Below are positions 1 through 9,797 of a stretch of DNA of 64,000 nucleotides, piece after piece. The DNA comes from Nitrospira sp. (GTDB taxonomy: Bacteria; Nitrospirota; Nitrospiria; Nitrospirales; Nitrospiraceae). Under the pieces are notes generated by a model. The model had not been told where the DNA came from and searched no databases. It worked only from the letters and a program-made list of their open reading frames with translations. The translations under genes and the position numbers were made by a program. The stretch's first letter is position 1, and each line of letters opens with the position of its first letter. Location of the stretch: positions 1 to 64,000 of the forward strand of contig JARFXP010000007.1 in assembly GCA_029194675.1 (NCBI GenBank), in the 5' to 3' direction.

Positions 1-2
1 TT

Positions 3-1814
3 TCGTCCGGAGAAGAAGCCGTCAGGCAGGCGAAGGAACTTCGGCCGGACCTGATCCTCATGGACATCCATCTCGGTGCCGGCATGGACGGCGTGGAGGC
101 GGCGAACCTGATCCGTACCAGGTTGGGTACCCCGATTGTGTTCCTGACGGCCCACTCCGACGAAGCCACCCTCCAGCGGGCCAAGGTCACGGAGCCCTCC
201 GGCTTCATCCTCAAGCCCTACGAGGATAGGGACATCCAAACAGCCATCGAGATCGGGCTGTACAAGTCCATGATGGACCGTCGGCTGCGGGAAAACGAGC
301 AATGGCTTACGGCCTCGCTCTCCAGCATCGGCGACGGCGTGATTGCTACGGATGAGGGCGGGCGGGTGCGGTTCATGAACCTGGTGGCCGAGCGGCTGAC
401 GGGGTGGACAAAGGCCGACGCCCGGGGTAGAGACGTGCTTGAGATTTTCCACATCGTTGAGGAAAAGACCCGTCAGCCCGTCCCGAACCCGGTTCATGGC
501 GCACTGGCAACGGGCTCTCCCACCAATCTCTCCCAGGATACCATTCTGATCGGCAGGGCCGGGGCCGAATTCCTCCTCGACGATATTGCGGCCCCCATCC
601 GGGACGTGAACGGCAGGGTCGAGGGAGCGGTGCTGGTGTTCCGGGACGTCACGGAGCGCCGCCGACTGGAAGAGCATCTGCGGCAGGCGCAGAAGATGGA
701 GGCCATCGGGCGGCTGGCGGGCGGCATCGCCCACGACTTCAACAACATCATGGCCGTTGTCATGTGGTTCGGCGAACTATTGCTCGCCGGCAACCAGCGC
801 GCCAAACAGAGACAAGAACTCGCACGGAACATCCTTGAGGTCGGGAAACAGGGCGCCATGCTCACCCGGCAGATCATGGCGTTCAGCCGTAAGCAAATCC
901 TCATGCCCTTTGTGCTGAGCCTGAACACCGTCCTGCGGGATATGGGGCCGATGGTGAAGAGCCTCATCGGGAGCGGCATTGAGCTCGTGGTCGAGCTGGC
1001 CCCGGACCTCGCCCTCGTCAAAGCCGACCCGTCGCAGATAGGGCAGGTGGTCTTGAACTTGGCGGCGAACGCCCATGACGCCATGCCGAAAGGCGGGCGG
1101 CTGACCGTTGCCACAGCGAACGTCGAGTTGGGCGAACCGACGAGCCAGCAGCATCCCGACGTGACGCCGGGCCGATACGTCCTGCTGTCGATTCGCGACA
1201 CCGGAAGCGGCATGTCCGATGATGTGCTGTCTCACATCTTCGAGCCATTCTTCACGACGAAAGATGCCGGCAAAGGAACCGGCCTCGGCCTCGCCACGGT
1301 GTACGGGATCGTCAAACAGAGCAGAGGTCACATCGACGTGTCGAGCAAAGTGGGGCAGGGAACCACGTTCCGGGTGTACCTGCCGGTGGTCAAGGAAGCC
1401 CCAACCACGCCGAGCAGCCCGAGCATCCAGCCGGCGACGAAGGGCCACGAAACGATCCTGATCGTCGAGGACCATGACACGGTCAGGAATATGATCGCGA
1501 TGCTCCTCCAGCAGCATGGCTACAACGTGCTGGAGGCGTCGAACGGATCGGAAGGGCTGGCGGTAGCGGAGAACCACCGGGAACCGATCCATCTGGTGAT
1601 CACAGACTTGGTGATGCCGAAGTTGTCCGGGCGGGAGATGGCCGATCGGCTGACGGTGCTCAGGCCTGGGCTACGGGTGCTGTTTATGTCGGGATACACC
1701 GAGGATGTGGTCATTCAGCAGGGTGTGGAGTCATCCACAGTGGACTTCCTGCACAAGCCGTTCGACATCGCGGCCCTGACGCAGAAGGTGCGGGAGATAC
1801 TGGATCGGGAGTAA
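3..1814 (+). CDS. Hybrid sensor histidine kinase (REC-PAS-HisKA-HATPase-REC), 5' end outside window
   Basis: The reading frame is open from base 3, so the true start lies before the window; an internal ATG at 60 would cut through a receiver domain (MDIHLG is its phospho-Asp strand). After this partial REC comes a PAS domain (about residues 83-195 counted from that ATG), then a HisKA H-box (GGIAHDFNN), an HATPase domain with a DTGSGM N-box-like motif and [12 protein letters not shown]-box, and a C-terminal REC with Asp in [13 protein letters not shown]. It is a cytoplasmic phosphorelay kinase with no membrane segment in the visible part. The signal and partner are unknown. It converges with the next gene, 20 bp away. 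Confidence 0.93.
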   Translation, partial: SSGEEAVRQAKELRPDLILMDIHLGAGMDGVEAANLIRTRLGTPIVFLTAHSDEATLQRAKVTEPSGFILKPYEDRDIQTAIEIGLYKSMMDRRLRENEQWLTASLSSIGDGVIATDEGGRVRFMNLVAERLTGWTKADARGRDVLEIFHIVEEKTRQPVPNPVHGALATGSPTNLSQDTILIGRAGAEFLLDDIAAPIRDVNGRVEGAVLVFRDVTERRRLEEHLRQAQKMEAIGRLAGGIAHDFNNIMAVVMWFGELLLAGNQRAKQRQELARNILEVGKQGAMLTRQIMAFSRKQILMPFVLSLNTVLRDMGPMVKSLIGSGIELVVELAPDLALVKADPSQIGQVVLNLAANAHDAMPKGGRLTVATANVELGEPTSQQHPDVTPGRYVLLSIRDTGSGMSDDVLSHIFEPFFTTKDAGKGTGLGLATVYGIVKQSRGHIDVSSKVGQGTTFRVYLPVVKEAPTTPSSPSIQPATKGHETILIVEDHDTVRNMIAMLLQQHGYNVLEASNGSEGLAVAENHREPIHLVITDLVMPKLSGREMADRLTVLRPGLRVLFMSGYTEDVVIQQGVESSTVDFLHKPFDIAALTQKVREILDRE

Positions 1815-1834
1815 ATCGGGGCAAGGTGCAACGG

Positions 1835-2974
1835 TCACTGAAAGGGCAGCACTCCTCGTGCATCAACGAGAATCAAAATGGCAATGGCCAAGCCCGCCAT
1901 GAGAGCACTTTCCCGTATCATGGACCAGCCAGGCGATTGCTCAGCCTGGTCGCCGTTCCGGCCTAACGCGTCGAGCCAAGCCGCCATGCAGGCAAATCCA
2001 ACCGACGAGAGGACGAGAGGTGAAGTCGTCATGGCAGCCAGGCCGTACGCGATCAACAGCGTCGAGGTATTCAAGTGCCGACTCTCTCCTGTTCCTCCTC
2101 GACGAACCCAATGAGGTCGCCGAAGCCATAAGCCGCCCGCTACCGCCCCAGCCCCTAGCGTCAAGAAGAGGATGCCCAGTGCTCCACCCTCCATTTGACG
2201 GGATAGGACCCAGAGCGAGGCAAAGAGCGCCGACGTTCCCATCGTAGCATGTCGTAGCCCATCCTGGATTGAAGTGCGCCACTGTCTTAATGGAGCCGTA
2301 GCGATGAAACCGCTGAGAATGCCGAGCACCGCTCCTCCGACAACATCAGTCAGGAAATGCGACCCTCGAAGGATACGACTGAGCGCGACGAACAGTGCGA
2401 TCGCGATACAGAGCGGTCCAAAAAAAGGAAATTGTTTAGCCAGCACCGTGGCGACGGCAAAACTCGCCGTGCTATGTCCCGATGGAAATGAGTCCAGCCC
2501 CGATGCCAAGGAAAGAGTCATCTGCCAGTCTCCCGAGTGGACGAACTTCGGTCGGGGCCTTCCGATGAGATGTTTCAGTCCGTTGGCGAGCAATGCGGCG
2601 ATGCCATGAGCGATCAGCGACTGAACGGCAACCAGCCTGATAGTCGGCTTTTCAAAAGCCCATGCGCCAAGGAGCAGTAGGATGCTTAAGGATGCCAGTC
2701 GCCATCCTTCGCCGATCCAGTCTCCCATATCGCTGGTGAACGCCATCCACGGAACAGTGAGTTGATCCCATGGTAGATGAATGGTCACCGAGCGCACATA
2801 CTTGGTAATCGGCAGATCAAACTGAGCCACGCCGAGAAAGTTGATGGCCAATGCGGCGCAGGAACAACCGCCTGCGGCGATCGAGGTAAGCTTGTTCCGG
2901 GATGACTGTGACGAGGCACTCATCAAGCCACGATCTGTAGCAAGGCTCCCTGGATTTCCGGAACTGACCACCAA
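1835..2974 (-). CDS. PAP2-family membrane phosphatase
   Basis: The protein has the three PAP2 (phosphatidic acid phosphatase type 2) signatures: a KHLIGRPRP stretch, PSGHS and SRILRGSHFLTDVVGG, giving the His/Arg/Asp set for dephosphorylation of lipid phosphates or undecaprenyl pyrophosphate at the membrane. Several hydrophobic segments surround them, and about 120 residues with further membrane helices follow the catalytic core, making it longer (379 aa) than simple PAP2 enzymes. The substrate cannot be told from sequence. The first codon is TTG; the ATG at residue 18 (position 2923) is an equally possible start, as neither has a clear Shine-Dalgarno sequence. Confidence 0.85.
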   Translation of the reverse strand: MVVSSGNPGSLATDRGLMSASSQSSRNKLTSIAAGGCSCAALAINFLGVAQFDLPITKYVRSVTIHLPWDQLTVPWMAFTSDMGDWIGEGWRLASLSILLLLGAWAFEKPTIRLVAVQSLIAHGIAALLANGLKHLIGRPRPKFVHSGDWQMTLSLASGLDSFPSGHSTASFAVATVLAKQFPFFGPLCIAIALFVALSRILRGSHFLTDVVGGAVLGILSGFIATAPLRQWRTSIQDGLRHATMGTSALFASLWVLSRQMEGGALGILFLTLGAGAVAGGLWLRRPHWVRRGGTGESRHLNTSTLLIAYGLAAMTTSPLVLSSVGFACMAAWLDALGRNGDQAEQSPGWSMIRESALMAGLAIAILILVDARGVLPFQ

Positions 2975-2998
2975 TCGCTCATCGTCGATTACCGTGCC

Positions 2999-4123
2999 TT
3001 ACGGCACCCAGTCAGCCAGGAACACGTTGAATTCCCCAGGCTCCTTTGCATGTCGATCCGATACCCAGACGAGACGTTTACCGTCCGGAGAAAACATAGG
3101 GAAGCTATTAAAATGTCCCTCCATGGTGAGACGTTCTAATCCGGTTCCGTCATCACGCACCAGATACAGATGGAAACTGGGGCGTCCCCCTTCCCCTCTC
3201 GTTTCTATGTTTGAGGAAAAGATGATGCGTGTGCCGTCGGGATGAAAATAGGGAGAGAAATTCGACGCGCCGTTGGTTGTGACCTGTTTCTTGTTCGACC
3301 CATCGGCATTCATCACAAAAAGTTCAAGCTGACCGGGCTCAACCAGACGTTGTGCCAGCAACTCCTTGTATTTGGCCACTTCGGATGGATCGGTCGGATG
3401 GGCCGCCCGATAGACGATTCGCTTGCTGTCCGGTGAAAAGAACGCTCCGCCGTCGTATCCGACATCGTCCGTCAGGCGACGCACGTTCGAGCCGTCCAGA
3501 TTCATCGTGTATAGGTCAAGATCTCCATCCTTCACGGATGTCCAGACAATGGTTTTCCCATCAGGCGAGATCGTGGCCTCGGCATCATATCCCGGCGAAG
3601 CCGTCAGCCTCCGCATGTCCTGTCCGTCAAGATTCGAAGAGTAGACATCGTAATCGTCGAGCGCCCATCGATAGGCCCCATCCCGTTTAGGTTTTGGCGG
3701 ACAATCGGGCCCGGCCGCGTGTGTCGAGGAGTAGAGCACCCGACTGTCACTGGGGAAAAAATAGCCGCAGGTCGTTGCGCCTTTCCCGGTACTCACCAAG
3801 TGGACGGTCCTGCTTTCCACATCCATCACATACATTTGATAGCAGCCCAGGCCCGACTCGGCTGGTTTGCCGACAGAGGCCGGCGAATCCCTCAGCCAGT
3901 TGTTCGTCGATTGCAAAATCAACTTGGTCCCGCTGAAGGAAAAATAGGCCTCCGCGTTCTGGCGACCAAAGGTCAGCTGGCGGATATTGGCGAGATGCGG
4001 TTCCATAGAACGCGCCGACACCACAAGCTCCTTCGGCTGATCAGCTGCCACTGCAAACGGGGAAATACTCATCAAGGCACAGAACCCCCATAGCCACATT
4101 CCCGCGGTCCTACGGCCTTGCAT
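2999..4123 (-). CDS. TolB-like beta-propeller (PD40/WD40-like) secreted protein
   Basis: An N-terminal signal peptide (hydrophobic stretch ending AVAA) is followed by repeated PD40-type blades of the form FSPDGKRLVWVSD, SPDGKTIVWTS, FSPDSKRIVY and FHPDGTRIIFSS, as in TolB and in the propeller of prolyl oligopeptidase-type proteins. No C-terminal hydrolase domain is present, so it is a propeller only, probably periplasmic. The start overlaps the 3' end of the upstream metallopeptidase gene by about 14 bp, so the two are cotranscribed and probably translationally coupled. A GGAGG lies upstream of a TTG-ATG pair; the ATG at 4123 is preferred. A role in substrate or peptide recognition for the neighbouring peptidase is inference. 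Confidence 0.82.
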   Translation of the reverse strand: MQGRRTAGMWLWGFCALMSISPFAVAADQPKELVVSARSMEPHLANIRQLTFGRQNAEAYFSFSGTKLILQSTNNWLRDSPASVGKPAESGLGCYQMYVMDVESRTVHLVSTGKGATTCGYFFPSDSRVLYSSTHAAGPDCPPKPKRDGAYRWALDDYDVYSSNLDGQDMRRLTASPGYDAEATISPDGKTIVWTSVKDGDLDLYTMNLDGSNVRRLTDDVGYDGGAFFSPDSKRIVYRAAHPTDPSEVAKYKELLAQRLVEPGQLELFVMNADGSNKKQVTTNGASNFSPYFHPDGTRIIFSSNIETRGEGGRPSFHLYLVRDDGTGLERLTMEGHFNSFPMFSPDGKRLVWVSDRHAKEPGEFNVFLADWVP

Positions 4124-6338
4124 CAATCCTGACCTCCTTCACATCCGGAGAACCTTGCCACACTTCCCGTTTCGTCACGACTCCGTCTTGAAAAACGACG
4201 AAACTATGCCACCCATAATAAAACAGGAAGCGCGAGAGTTTTTCGACTGCGCCAGAAGTCACACCATACAGAACCGTGATGATGCTGTCCGGCACATTCG
4301 CCCGATGGCAAGAGAAGAGCACGGCCAGCTTCGGCCCATCATACGCCTGGCCATCGATCTGGAAACCTCTCTCTCCGAGTGCAACTCGGTCACCGCATGA
4401 TTCCTGCACCGCGGACTGAACAGCCTGTCGCTCGTCGGCTCCTGCCAATACCAGGATCGATCCATCGCGGGGGAGGGAATTCTCTTTGAGAGAGATCACC
4501 GTAGTTCTATGCGATCCCGTTTGTTCATGATCGGTGATGCGAGACACAACCTGCTGCAACGGGGAAGCAGGGTCGGAAAACGCCCGTACCACGGTCTTCT
4601 GTCGATCCGTCACATAGCCGTTCAGCATGGGCGGCAGCTGACGTCTCGTCAGCCGGCGAAAACTCATCAGATCGGGATCAAGCTCCACCCGTAACGGCTG
4701 ATCGGGAAGGACGAACTCGGCAACGCTCGCCGATGAGAGGCTAAGCACTATCGGCTTGATGTCCGTCGATTCCTTCATCACGATGCGGACGGGGATCGCC
4801 ATCCGAAACGACTTCCCGGCCTGCTCCACCTGAACCGTCAATCGCCAAACTTCTCTGCTCTCCTCTCCTTTCACACGGCGAGCGTAGGCATCGCGCAAGG
4901 ATACAAGAGGAGCGCCGGGCTGTTCGACCCATTGCTCGAAAAACCACCGCAAGTTCTGACCGCTCTCTCGAGAAAAGACTTCCTCGATCGATCTCCAGTC
5001 GGCCGGGCGATTGCGATAGATACTGACGAAGGCCTTCAAGCCTCGCCAGAATGGCTCGTCTCCGATTTCTTGGCGAAGGAGGTGAAACACGAAGGCCGAT
5101 TTCTGATATCCGATGGCATTGTCCTTCTCGTCGTGTTTTCTGAGGAACTGCGCCACTGCATAATCTTCGTCGGGTTTCACATAGAGGTTGTACCCTTGAA
5201 GCATCATTCGTCTTTGCTCAAAAGCCTGCTGGGTATCCTGAACCAACTCGTGCCAGTAGTAATTTGCCAGGTAGGTCGTCAATCCTTCGACCCAGTTGCC
5301 GTGCTCATCGCGATTGAACACCGAATTGCCGATCCAGGAATGGACGATCTCATGCCCCAAGGCATAGGGTTGCACGTAGTGCCGCTTGATGCTGCCGCTA
5401 CCGAGGAGAGTGAACGACGGCAGACCAAGGCCGCTCGGAAAAAAATTCTCTACCACCGCAAATTTCTCAAACGGATAGTCCCCCAATATCTTGACATACG
5501 CGTCGAGGTATTTTGCCGCCGCCTCGAGATACTCCTCCGCCACGCCCGCATTGTCGGGAAAGAAATAGGTCTGGAGCTCAACCCGTTGTCCGGTCGGACC
5601 TTTCCATTCTCTCAATTTGGCCACAAACTTATTGGCGACGAGCGTGAACGCTTCAGACCGGTCCTGAGCGACCCAGGTCGAGGAGACCTTTCCTGCATTC
5701 GTCGTCTCGGTTTCCTTCCGTCCCGATGCGATCGCAGTCCATTCCTGCGGAATCTGAGCAGCCACTCGATAGGTACTGAGTGAGCCGGCGACATCGGGGT
5801 ACCATCGGCTTTCACCGCTCAGATACACGCCTTCCAGGCCGATGTGCCCCGCTGTTTCGCTGGGGGTGACGAACCGCAAGTGACGCGGTTCCTTCGGCGG
5901 TTCATTGATCTGGCCACGATAGTGCATGACCAATGTGACCATCCGGCCACGCTCTGTTGGAAGGGAAACTATGATGCGCTGAACCGTGGTCTCAGAAGGA
6001 CGCAGGCTCGTGAATGGGACGACGTCGCCCCCGTTTCGTTGCCCGCCCGAGATCGCGTGCGTTCGCACGGCGATGGACTCGACATGCAGCGTATGTGCAA
6101 GCGTGAACGTGACCGATGTAACCTGTGGATCAACCTCCAGTTCGATCTGATCGCTCGCCATCAATTCGTGCACAGCGGGATTCAGCTCGACAGAGAGGTC
6201 ATGGTGAACGAGTGTGAAACCTTCATTGGATGGTGAGGCCAAAGCGTCCCGAATCGGGACGACGGAGATCAATAGAAGATTAATGAGGCAAAATTGAAGA
6301 GCCAGTTTCCCGATAGACATCAGGAAACTTTTTAACAC
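4110..6338 (-). CDS. Secreted M1-family (gluzincin) metallopeptidase
   Basis: The 742-residue protein has an N-terminal hydrophobic export signal and an M1-type beta-sandwich N-domain. The zinc motif HEIVH lies at about residues 329-333, with the third ligand Glu 18 residues on in NWVEGLTTYLANYY, the HExxH-x18-E layout of M1 aminopeptidases. A GLGLPSFTLLGSG segment stands where the GxMEN substrate loop normally lies; the GAMEN consensus itself is not present, so exopeptidase specificity is uncertain. About 250 extra C-terminal residues have no obvious family. Its end overlaps the TolB-like propeller gene and its start overlaps the stop of the response regulator at 6332, suggesting one operon. 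Confidence 0.88.
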   Translation of the reverse strand: MLKSFLMSIGKLALQFCLINLLLISVVPIRDALASPSNEGFTLVHHDLSVELNPAVHELMASDQIELEVDPQVTSVTFTLAHTLHVESIAVRTHAISGGQRNGGDVVPFTSLRPSETTVQRIIVSLPTERGRMVTLVMHYRGQINEPPKEPRHLRFVTPSETAGHIGLEGVYLSGESRWYPDVAGSLSTYRVAAQIPQEWTAIASGRKETETTNAGKVSSTWVAQDRSEAFTLVANKFVAKLREWKGPTGQRVELQTYFFPDNAGVAEEYLEAAAKYLDAYVKILGDYPFEKFAVVENFFPSGLGLPSFTLLGSGSIKRHYVQPYALGHEIVHSWIGNSVFNRDEHGNWVEGLTTYLANYYWHELVQDTQQAFEQRRMMLQGYNLYVKPDEDYAVAQFLRKHDEKDNAIGYQKSAFVFHLLRQEIGDEPFWRGLKAFVSIYRNRPADWRSIEEVFSRESGQNLRWFFEQWVEQPGAPLVSLRDAYARRVKGEESREVWRLTVQVEQAGKSFRMAIPVRIVMKESTDIKPIVLSLSSASVAEFVLPDQPLRVELDPDLMSFRRLTRRQLPPMLNGYVTDRQKTVVRAFSDPASPLQQVVSRITDHEQTGSHRTTVISLKENSLPRDGSILVLAGADERQAVQSAVQESCGDRVALGERGFQIDGQAYDGPKLAVLFSCHRANVPDSIITVLYGVTSGAVEKLSRFLFYYGWHSFVVFQDGVVTKREVWQGSPDVKEVRIDARP

Positions 6339-7117
6339 TCGCGGCAGACGAGTACAAGCTGGATCGCGGTCAAGAGTCGCTCAAGGTCGACCGGTTTTAT
6401 AAGAATCTCCTGAGGGCCTAGACTCCACGCTTCTTGAAGCAACTCCTCATTGTGACTTCCGGTCATGATGATGATACCACCCGAATAACCCTTGTCACGC
6501 AGGGAGCGAAGAACTTCGATCCCTGGCATTCCGGGCATGATCAGATCGAGCACGATCGCATCGGGCGACATGTCTTCGACTATCCGCAGAGCCTCGTGAC
6601 CATCTTTGCCACCAAAGGCTCGATAACCGCGCAGACTGAGAAAACGGACCAAGAGGTCGCACAGGAGAGGTTCGTCATCGATTATCAAGACAGATTCATC
6701 GATCTGCTCGATGACATTCCCGCTGCCAAGAGGAGGCTGCGCGGTTGTTGACGGCACAGGTAGCTTTGAGAGTCGACTGACGGCTTCGACGAGGACGTCC
6801 AACGACAATCCTTTTCTGATAAAATCCGTGGCTCGTAGAGCGCGTGCTTGATTCTCCTGAATTTCGGTTGCTCCTCCGCCCAGGATAATCACCGGCGCAT
6901 GGGGGTCGATAGCCCGGATTTCCTTCAAAACAGTTAGTCCGTCCATCTCCGGCATACGAAGATCCAGCAGGGTGACTCGGGGATTGTGTACACGGAATAG
7001 ATCAAGACCTTCTCGTCCACTGGTCGTCGAAATGACGTGGCACCCTTGGCGGGTAAATACACTCTGCAGTAGATCGCAATTCATCTGATCGTCATCCACG
7101 ATCAAGACTTTGATCAT
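6332..7117 (-). CDS. Response regulator with two receiver domains and no output domain
   Basis: Two CheY-like receiver domains follow each other. The first has phospho-acceptor Asp in TLLDLRMPEMDG, the second in IVLDLIMPGMPG; both keep the acidic pair near the start of the domain and the second keeps a C-terminal Lys (ILIKPVD). No DNA-binding, GGDEF or enzymatic domain follows, so it probably passes phosphate or acts by protein contact. The ATG at 7117 (protein start MIKVLIVDDD) is preferred over an upstream in-frame start at 7198 because a GAGGAAGGG Shine-Dalgarno precedes it and the domain begins there. Its 3' end touches the peptidase gene, implying cotranscription. The cognate kinase is unknown. 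Confidence 0.9.
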   Translation of the reverse strand: MIKVLIVDDDQMNCDLLQSVFTRQGCHVISTTSGREGLDLFRVHNPRVTLLDLRMPEMDGLTVLKEIRAIDPHAPVIILGGGATEIQENQARALRATDFIRKGLSLDVLVEAVSRLSKLPVPSTTAQPPLGSGNVIEQIDESVLIIDDEPLLCDLLVRFLSLRGYRAFGGKDGHEALRIVEDMSPDAIVLDLIMPGMPGIEVLRSLRDKGYSGGIIIMTGSHNEELLQEAWSLGPQEILIKPVDLERLLTAIQLVLVCREC

Positions 7118-7206
7118 CGCTGCCAACCCTTCCTCAACCTGAAAAACCGTACCCTGGGGAAAAAGAATAGCACGAGACCGTGAACGATGAGAAGACAATG
7201 CGGGGT

Positions 7207-8142
7207 TTATGAAGAGGAAGTCGGCTGTCCGAACAGAGCCGCGACAAACGCCTCGGCATTGAAGTCCTGGAGGTCCTCGGCTCCTTCTCCCACACCGATG
7301 AGGCGCAAGGGAAGCTTCAATTCTTCGGCAATCGCGACGACGATACCCCCTCGTGCGGTCCCATCAAGCTTTGTCAGAGCAAGTCCAGTGACCCCCACTG
7401 CCTCGTGAAATTGACGGGCCTGCGCCAGCGCGTTCTGTCCGACCGTGGCATCCAGGACCAACAGCACTTCATGTGGTGCACCGGGTAATTCCTGAGCGAT
7501 CACCCGTTTGACTTTCCGCAGCTCGTCCATCAGATTAAGCTTTGTGTGCAAGCGGCCCGCGGTATCGACTAGAACCATGTCCATCATCCTGGCTTTGGCT
7601 GAAACAATGCCGTCGAATGCCACGGCAGCCGGATCTGCACCGTGTCGTTGACGGATCACCTCCACTCCGATCCGATCCCCCCAAACTTGAAGTTGTTCAA
7701 TGGCGGCTGCACGAAAGGTATCTCCTGCGACGAGAAGTGGTCGCCGTCCAGCCTGACTCATTCGCTGTGCAATTTTGGCGATGGTGGTTGTTTTTCCTAC
7801 GCCGTTGACACCAATGACAAGGGTGACAAACGGTCTAGGGCCTTCATTGACCAGCTGATCGATTGTAGGTCCAGATACGGATTTTAAAATACTGTAGAGT
7901 GACCGACTTAAGACATTCTGAAGCCCTTCCGAAGTTTTTGCGTCCGCTCCGCGCGTCTCTTCCCGAACCCGCTGCATCAAACGGCCGACGGCGCAGGCGC
8001 CAAGGTCAGCAGCGAGCAGCGCCGCCTCCAGATCTTCAAGCAGTTCTTCGTCCGGTGTACGTCCGAGGAATTGGTCGAGGGATTGTTGCACGACATTGCG
8101 TGTTTTGCCTAGCCCTTCGCTCAGCCGTTGAAACCATCCCAT
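7207..8142 (-). CDS. ftsY: Signal recognition particle receptor FtsY
   Basis: This is the SRP GTPase receptor that docks ribosome-SRP complexes at the inner membrane for cotranslational insertion. The NG domain is complete: G1 GVNGVGKTTTIAKIA, G2/insertion DTFRAAA, G3 DTAGRLHTK, G4 TKLDGTARGG. At about 311 residues it lacks the long acidic A domain of the E. coli protein, as in many other phyla. The ATG at 8142 is preferred: GAGG lies 8 bp upstream, whereas the in-frame TTG at 8148 overlaps the ybeY stop. It is the last gene of the phoH-ybeY-ftsY run. Confidence 0.97.
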   Translation of the reverse strand: MGWFQRLSEGLGKTRNVVQQSLDQFLGRTPDEELLEDLEAALLAADLGACAVGRLMQRVREETRGADAKTSEGLQNVLSRSLYSILKSVSGPTIDQLVNEGPRPFVTLVIGVNGVGKTTTIAKIAQRMSQAGRRPLLVAGDTFRAAAIEQLQVWGDRIGVEVIRQRHGADPAAVAFDGIVSAKARMMDMVLVDTAGRLHTKLNLMDELRKVKRVIAQELPGAPHEVLLVLDATVGQNALAQARQFHEAVGVTGLALTKLDGTARGGIVVAIAEELKLPLRLIGVGEGAEDLQDFNAEAFVAALFGQPTSSS

Positions 8143-8144
8143 CG

Positions 8145-8639
8145 TCAACGACCTCGCATTTGCCGTTCACTACGGAACGTTATTATGCGAGACACAGGAG
8201 AAATCAGATGCACCAGGGTCCGTTCACGACGTGACATTCTCGCCGCTTCTCGTTGATTACGTTCATGATCGTATCCGCAGAGATGGAGCACCCCGTGCAC
8301 CAACAGCATAGCCAGCTCATTGTCGATCGATCGTCCGGCTTCTTTTGCTTGGCGAATGGCAGTTGGTAACGAAATCACGACGTCACCAAGCATCTGGGTT
8401 GGAGGACTCGCACCTCGCGGCATAACGGCTTCGCGGATAGGGAAAGCCAGTACATCGGTCGTTCGATCCTTCTTGCGGTATTCACGGTTCAGCCGTCGCA
8501 TACGTCCGTCTCCAATCAATTCTAGACTCAGTTCCGATCGAGGCTCTCCGACTGCCGACAAGACACGTTCGGCTAGATAGGCCAGTGTGGTTTGTCGTAC
8601 AACCAGCCGCGTGAGACGTACGCGAAGATAGACAGCCAT
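8145..8639 (-). CDS. ybeY: Endoribonuclease YbeY (16S rRNA maturation)
   Basis: The UPF0054/YbeY zinc motif HGVLHLCGYDHE (HxxxHxxxxxH) is intact, preceded by the typical NREYRKKDRTTDVLAFP segment. YbeY is a single-strand endoribonuclease used in 16S rRNA 3' end maturation and ribosome quality control. The ATG at 8639 overlaps the phoH stop by one base (TGATG), so translation is probably coupled; a TTG one codon earlier is also in frame. The gene order phoH-ybeY is widely conserved. After the zinc motif about 35 residues remain, including RISPVS-type basic sequence with no known role. Confidence 0.95.
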   Translation of the reverse strand: MAVYLRVRLTRLVVRQTTLAYLAERVLSAVGEPRSELSLELIGDGRMRRLNREYRKKDRTTDVLAFPIREAVMPRGASPPTQMLGDVVISLPTAIRQAKEAGRSIDNELAMLLVHGVLHLCGYDHERNQREAARMSRRERTLVHLISPVSRIITFRSERQMRGR

Positions 8640-9706
8640 CAATGGGAACTGCTGGATAGATCGGGCGACGACGAGCCGGCAACGGGCGACTTGCGGGGGT
8701 TGGATGATGGGCGCTGGTGAGAGGCGACCTGCCCTCGAGCATGTCGAGAATCACCGCTATTTATGGGATGATGACGATCATAGGCCTTGATAATATCTTG
8801 AACCAGTCGATGTCGGACCACATCCTTTTCATCAAAGTACACGAACTCAATTCCCTCAACCTCTCGGAGAATGTCTTTCACCTGAATGAGGCCGGACACT
8901 CTATCACTCGGTAAATCGACTTGCGTGATGTCGCCGGTAACGACAACTTTTGAATGGAACCCCAATCGGGTGAGAAACATTTTCATCTGCTCTGCTGTAG
9001 CATTTTGTGCTTCATCTAGAATGACGAAGGAATCGTTGAGCGTTCTTCCGCGCATGAAAGCCAGGGGGGCGATTTCAATATCTCCCCGCTCGATCAAGCG
9101 ATTCGCTCGCTCCATGTCCATCATATCAAACAATGCATCGTAGAGTGGCCGCAGATAAGGATTCACTTTTTCGTATATATCGCCGGGCAGAAAACCGAGT
9201 TTTTCCCCTGCCTCAACCGCTGGCCGAGCAAGAATGATCCGGCTTACCTCTTTGTTCAGCAGGGCACTGACGGCCATCGCCATAGCTAGATAGGTTTTCC
9301 CCGTTCCGGCCGGGCCGATGGCGATCACAATGTCATGCCCCTCAATCGCTTCGATGTAGGCCTTCTGTGTGGGCGACTTGGGACCAACGAACCGTTTTTT
9401 TGTGACGATCATTGCCGACTCGCCGAGCAGGTTCATGAGCGAAGCTTCGGGAGTTCGACGCAATGCGCTGAGCGCATGAGTTACATCTTCAGCTTGGAGT
9501 GAGATCCCTTGGTTGGTCAGGGAGGCAAGCTCGACGAGGATGCGTTCTGCTTGACGGACAGCCTCGGGAAGACCGTCCAGCGTAAGTTCCTCCCCTCGCG
9601 CAGAGAGCCGGACTCCCAACTCGTCCTCGATCAACTTGAGGTGCCGGTCATGGTGACCGAACAGAACAGCGGTATTGGTGCCTTCTCGTAGCTTGAGCTT
9701 ACGCAC
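8639..9706 (-). CDS. phoH: PhoH-like ATPase
   Basis: The protein has an N-terminal KH-like/PhoH-N region (residues 1-110), then the PhoH ATPase core with Walker A GPAGTGKTYLAMA and Walker B FVILDEAQNAT, plus the GDITQVDLP motif of the family. PhoH-like proteins are RNA-associated ATPases, often encoded beside ybeY, and thought to work in RNA processing; the exact activity is unsettled. Translation appears to start at GTG with a GGAGGG further upstream (spacing long, about 16 bp), so the start is less sure than the family. The last 35 residues (Pro/Ser/His-rich) are an extra tail. It is the first gene of the phoH-ybeY-ftsY operon. Confidence 0.94.
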   Translation of the reverse strand: MRKLKLREGTNTAVLFGHHDRHLKLIEDELGVRLSARGEELTLDGLPEAVRQAERILVELASLTNQGISLQAEDVTHALSALRRTPEASLMNLLGESAMIVTKKRFVGPKSPTQKAYIEAIEGHDIVIAIGPAGTGKTYLAMAMAVSALLNKEVSRIILARPAVEAGEKLGFLPGDIYEKVNPYLRPLYDALFDMMDMERANRLIERGDIEIAPLAFMRGRTLNDSFVILDEAQNATAEQMKMFLTRLGFHSKVVVTGDITQVDLPSDRVSGLIQVKDILREVEGIEFVYFDEKDVVRHRLVQDIIKAYDRHHPINSGDSRHARGQVASHQRPSSNPRKSPVAGSSSPDLSSSSH

Positions 9707-9797
9707 GAGTTTAGGGTGGTCTCCCTCCTACACCATGAAGAGATTGTAACAGACTAGAAAAAGCAGACACAAGCGGAGACAACATTCGGAGGAGATT

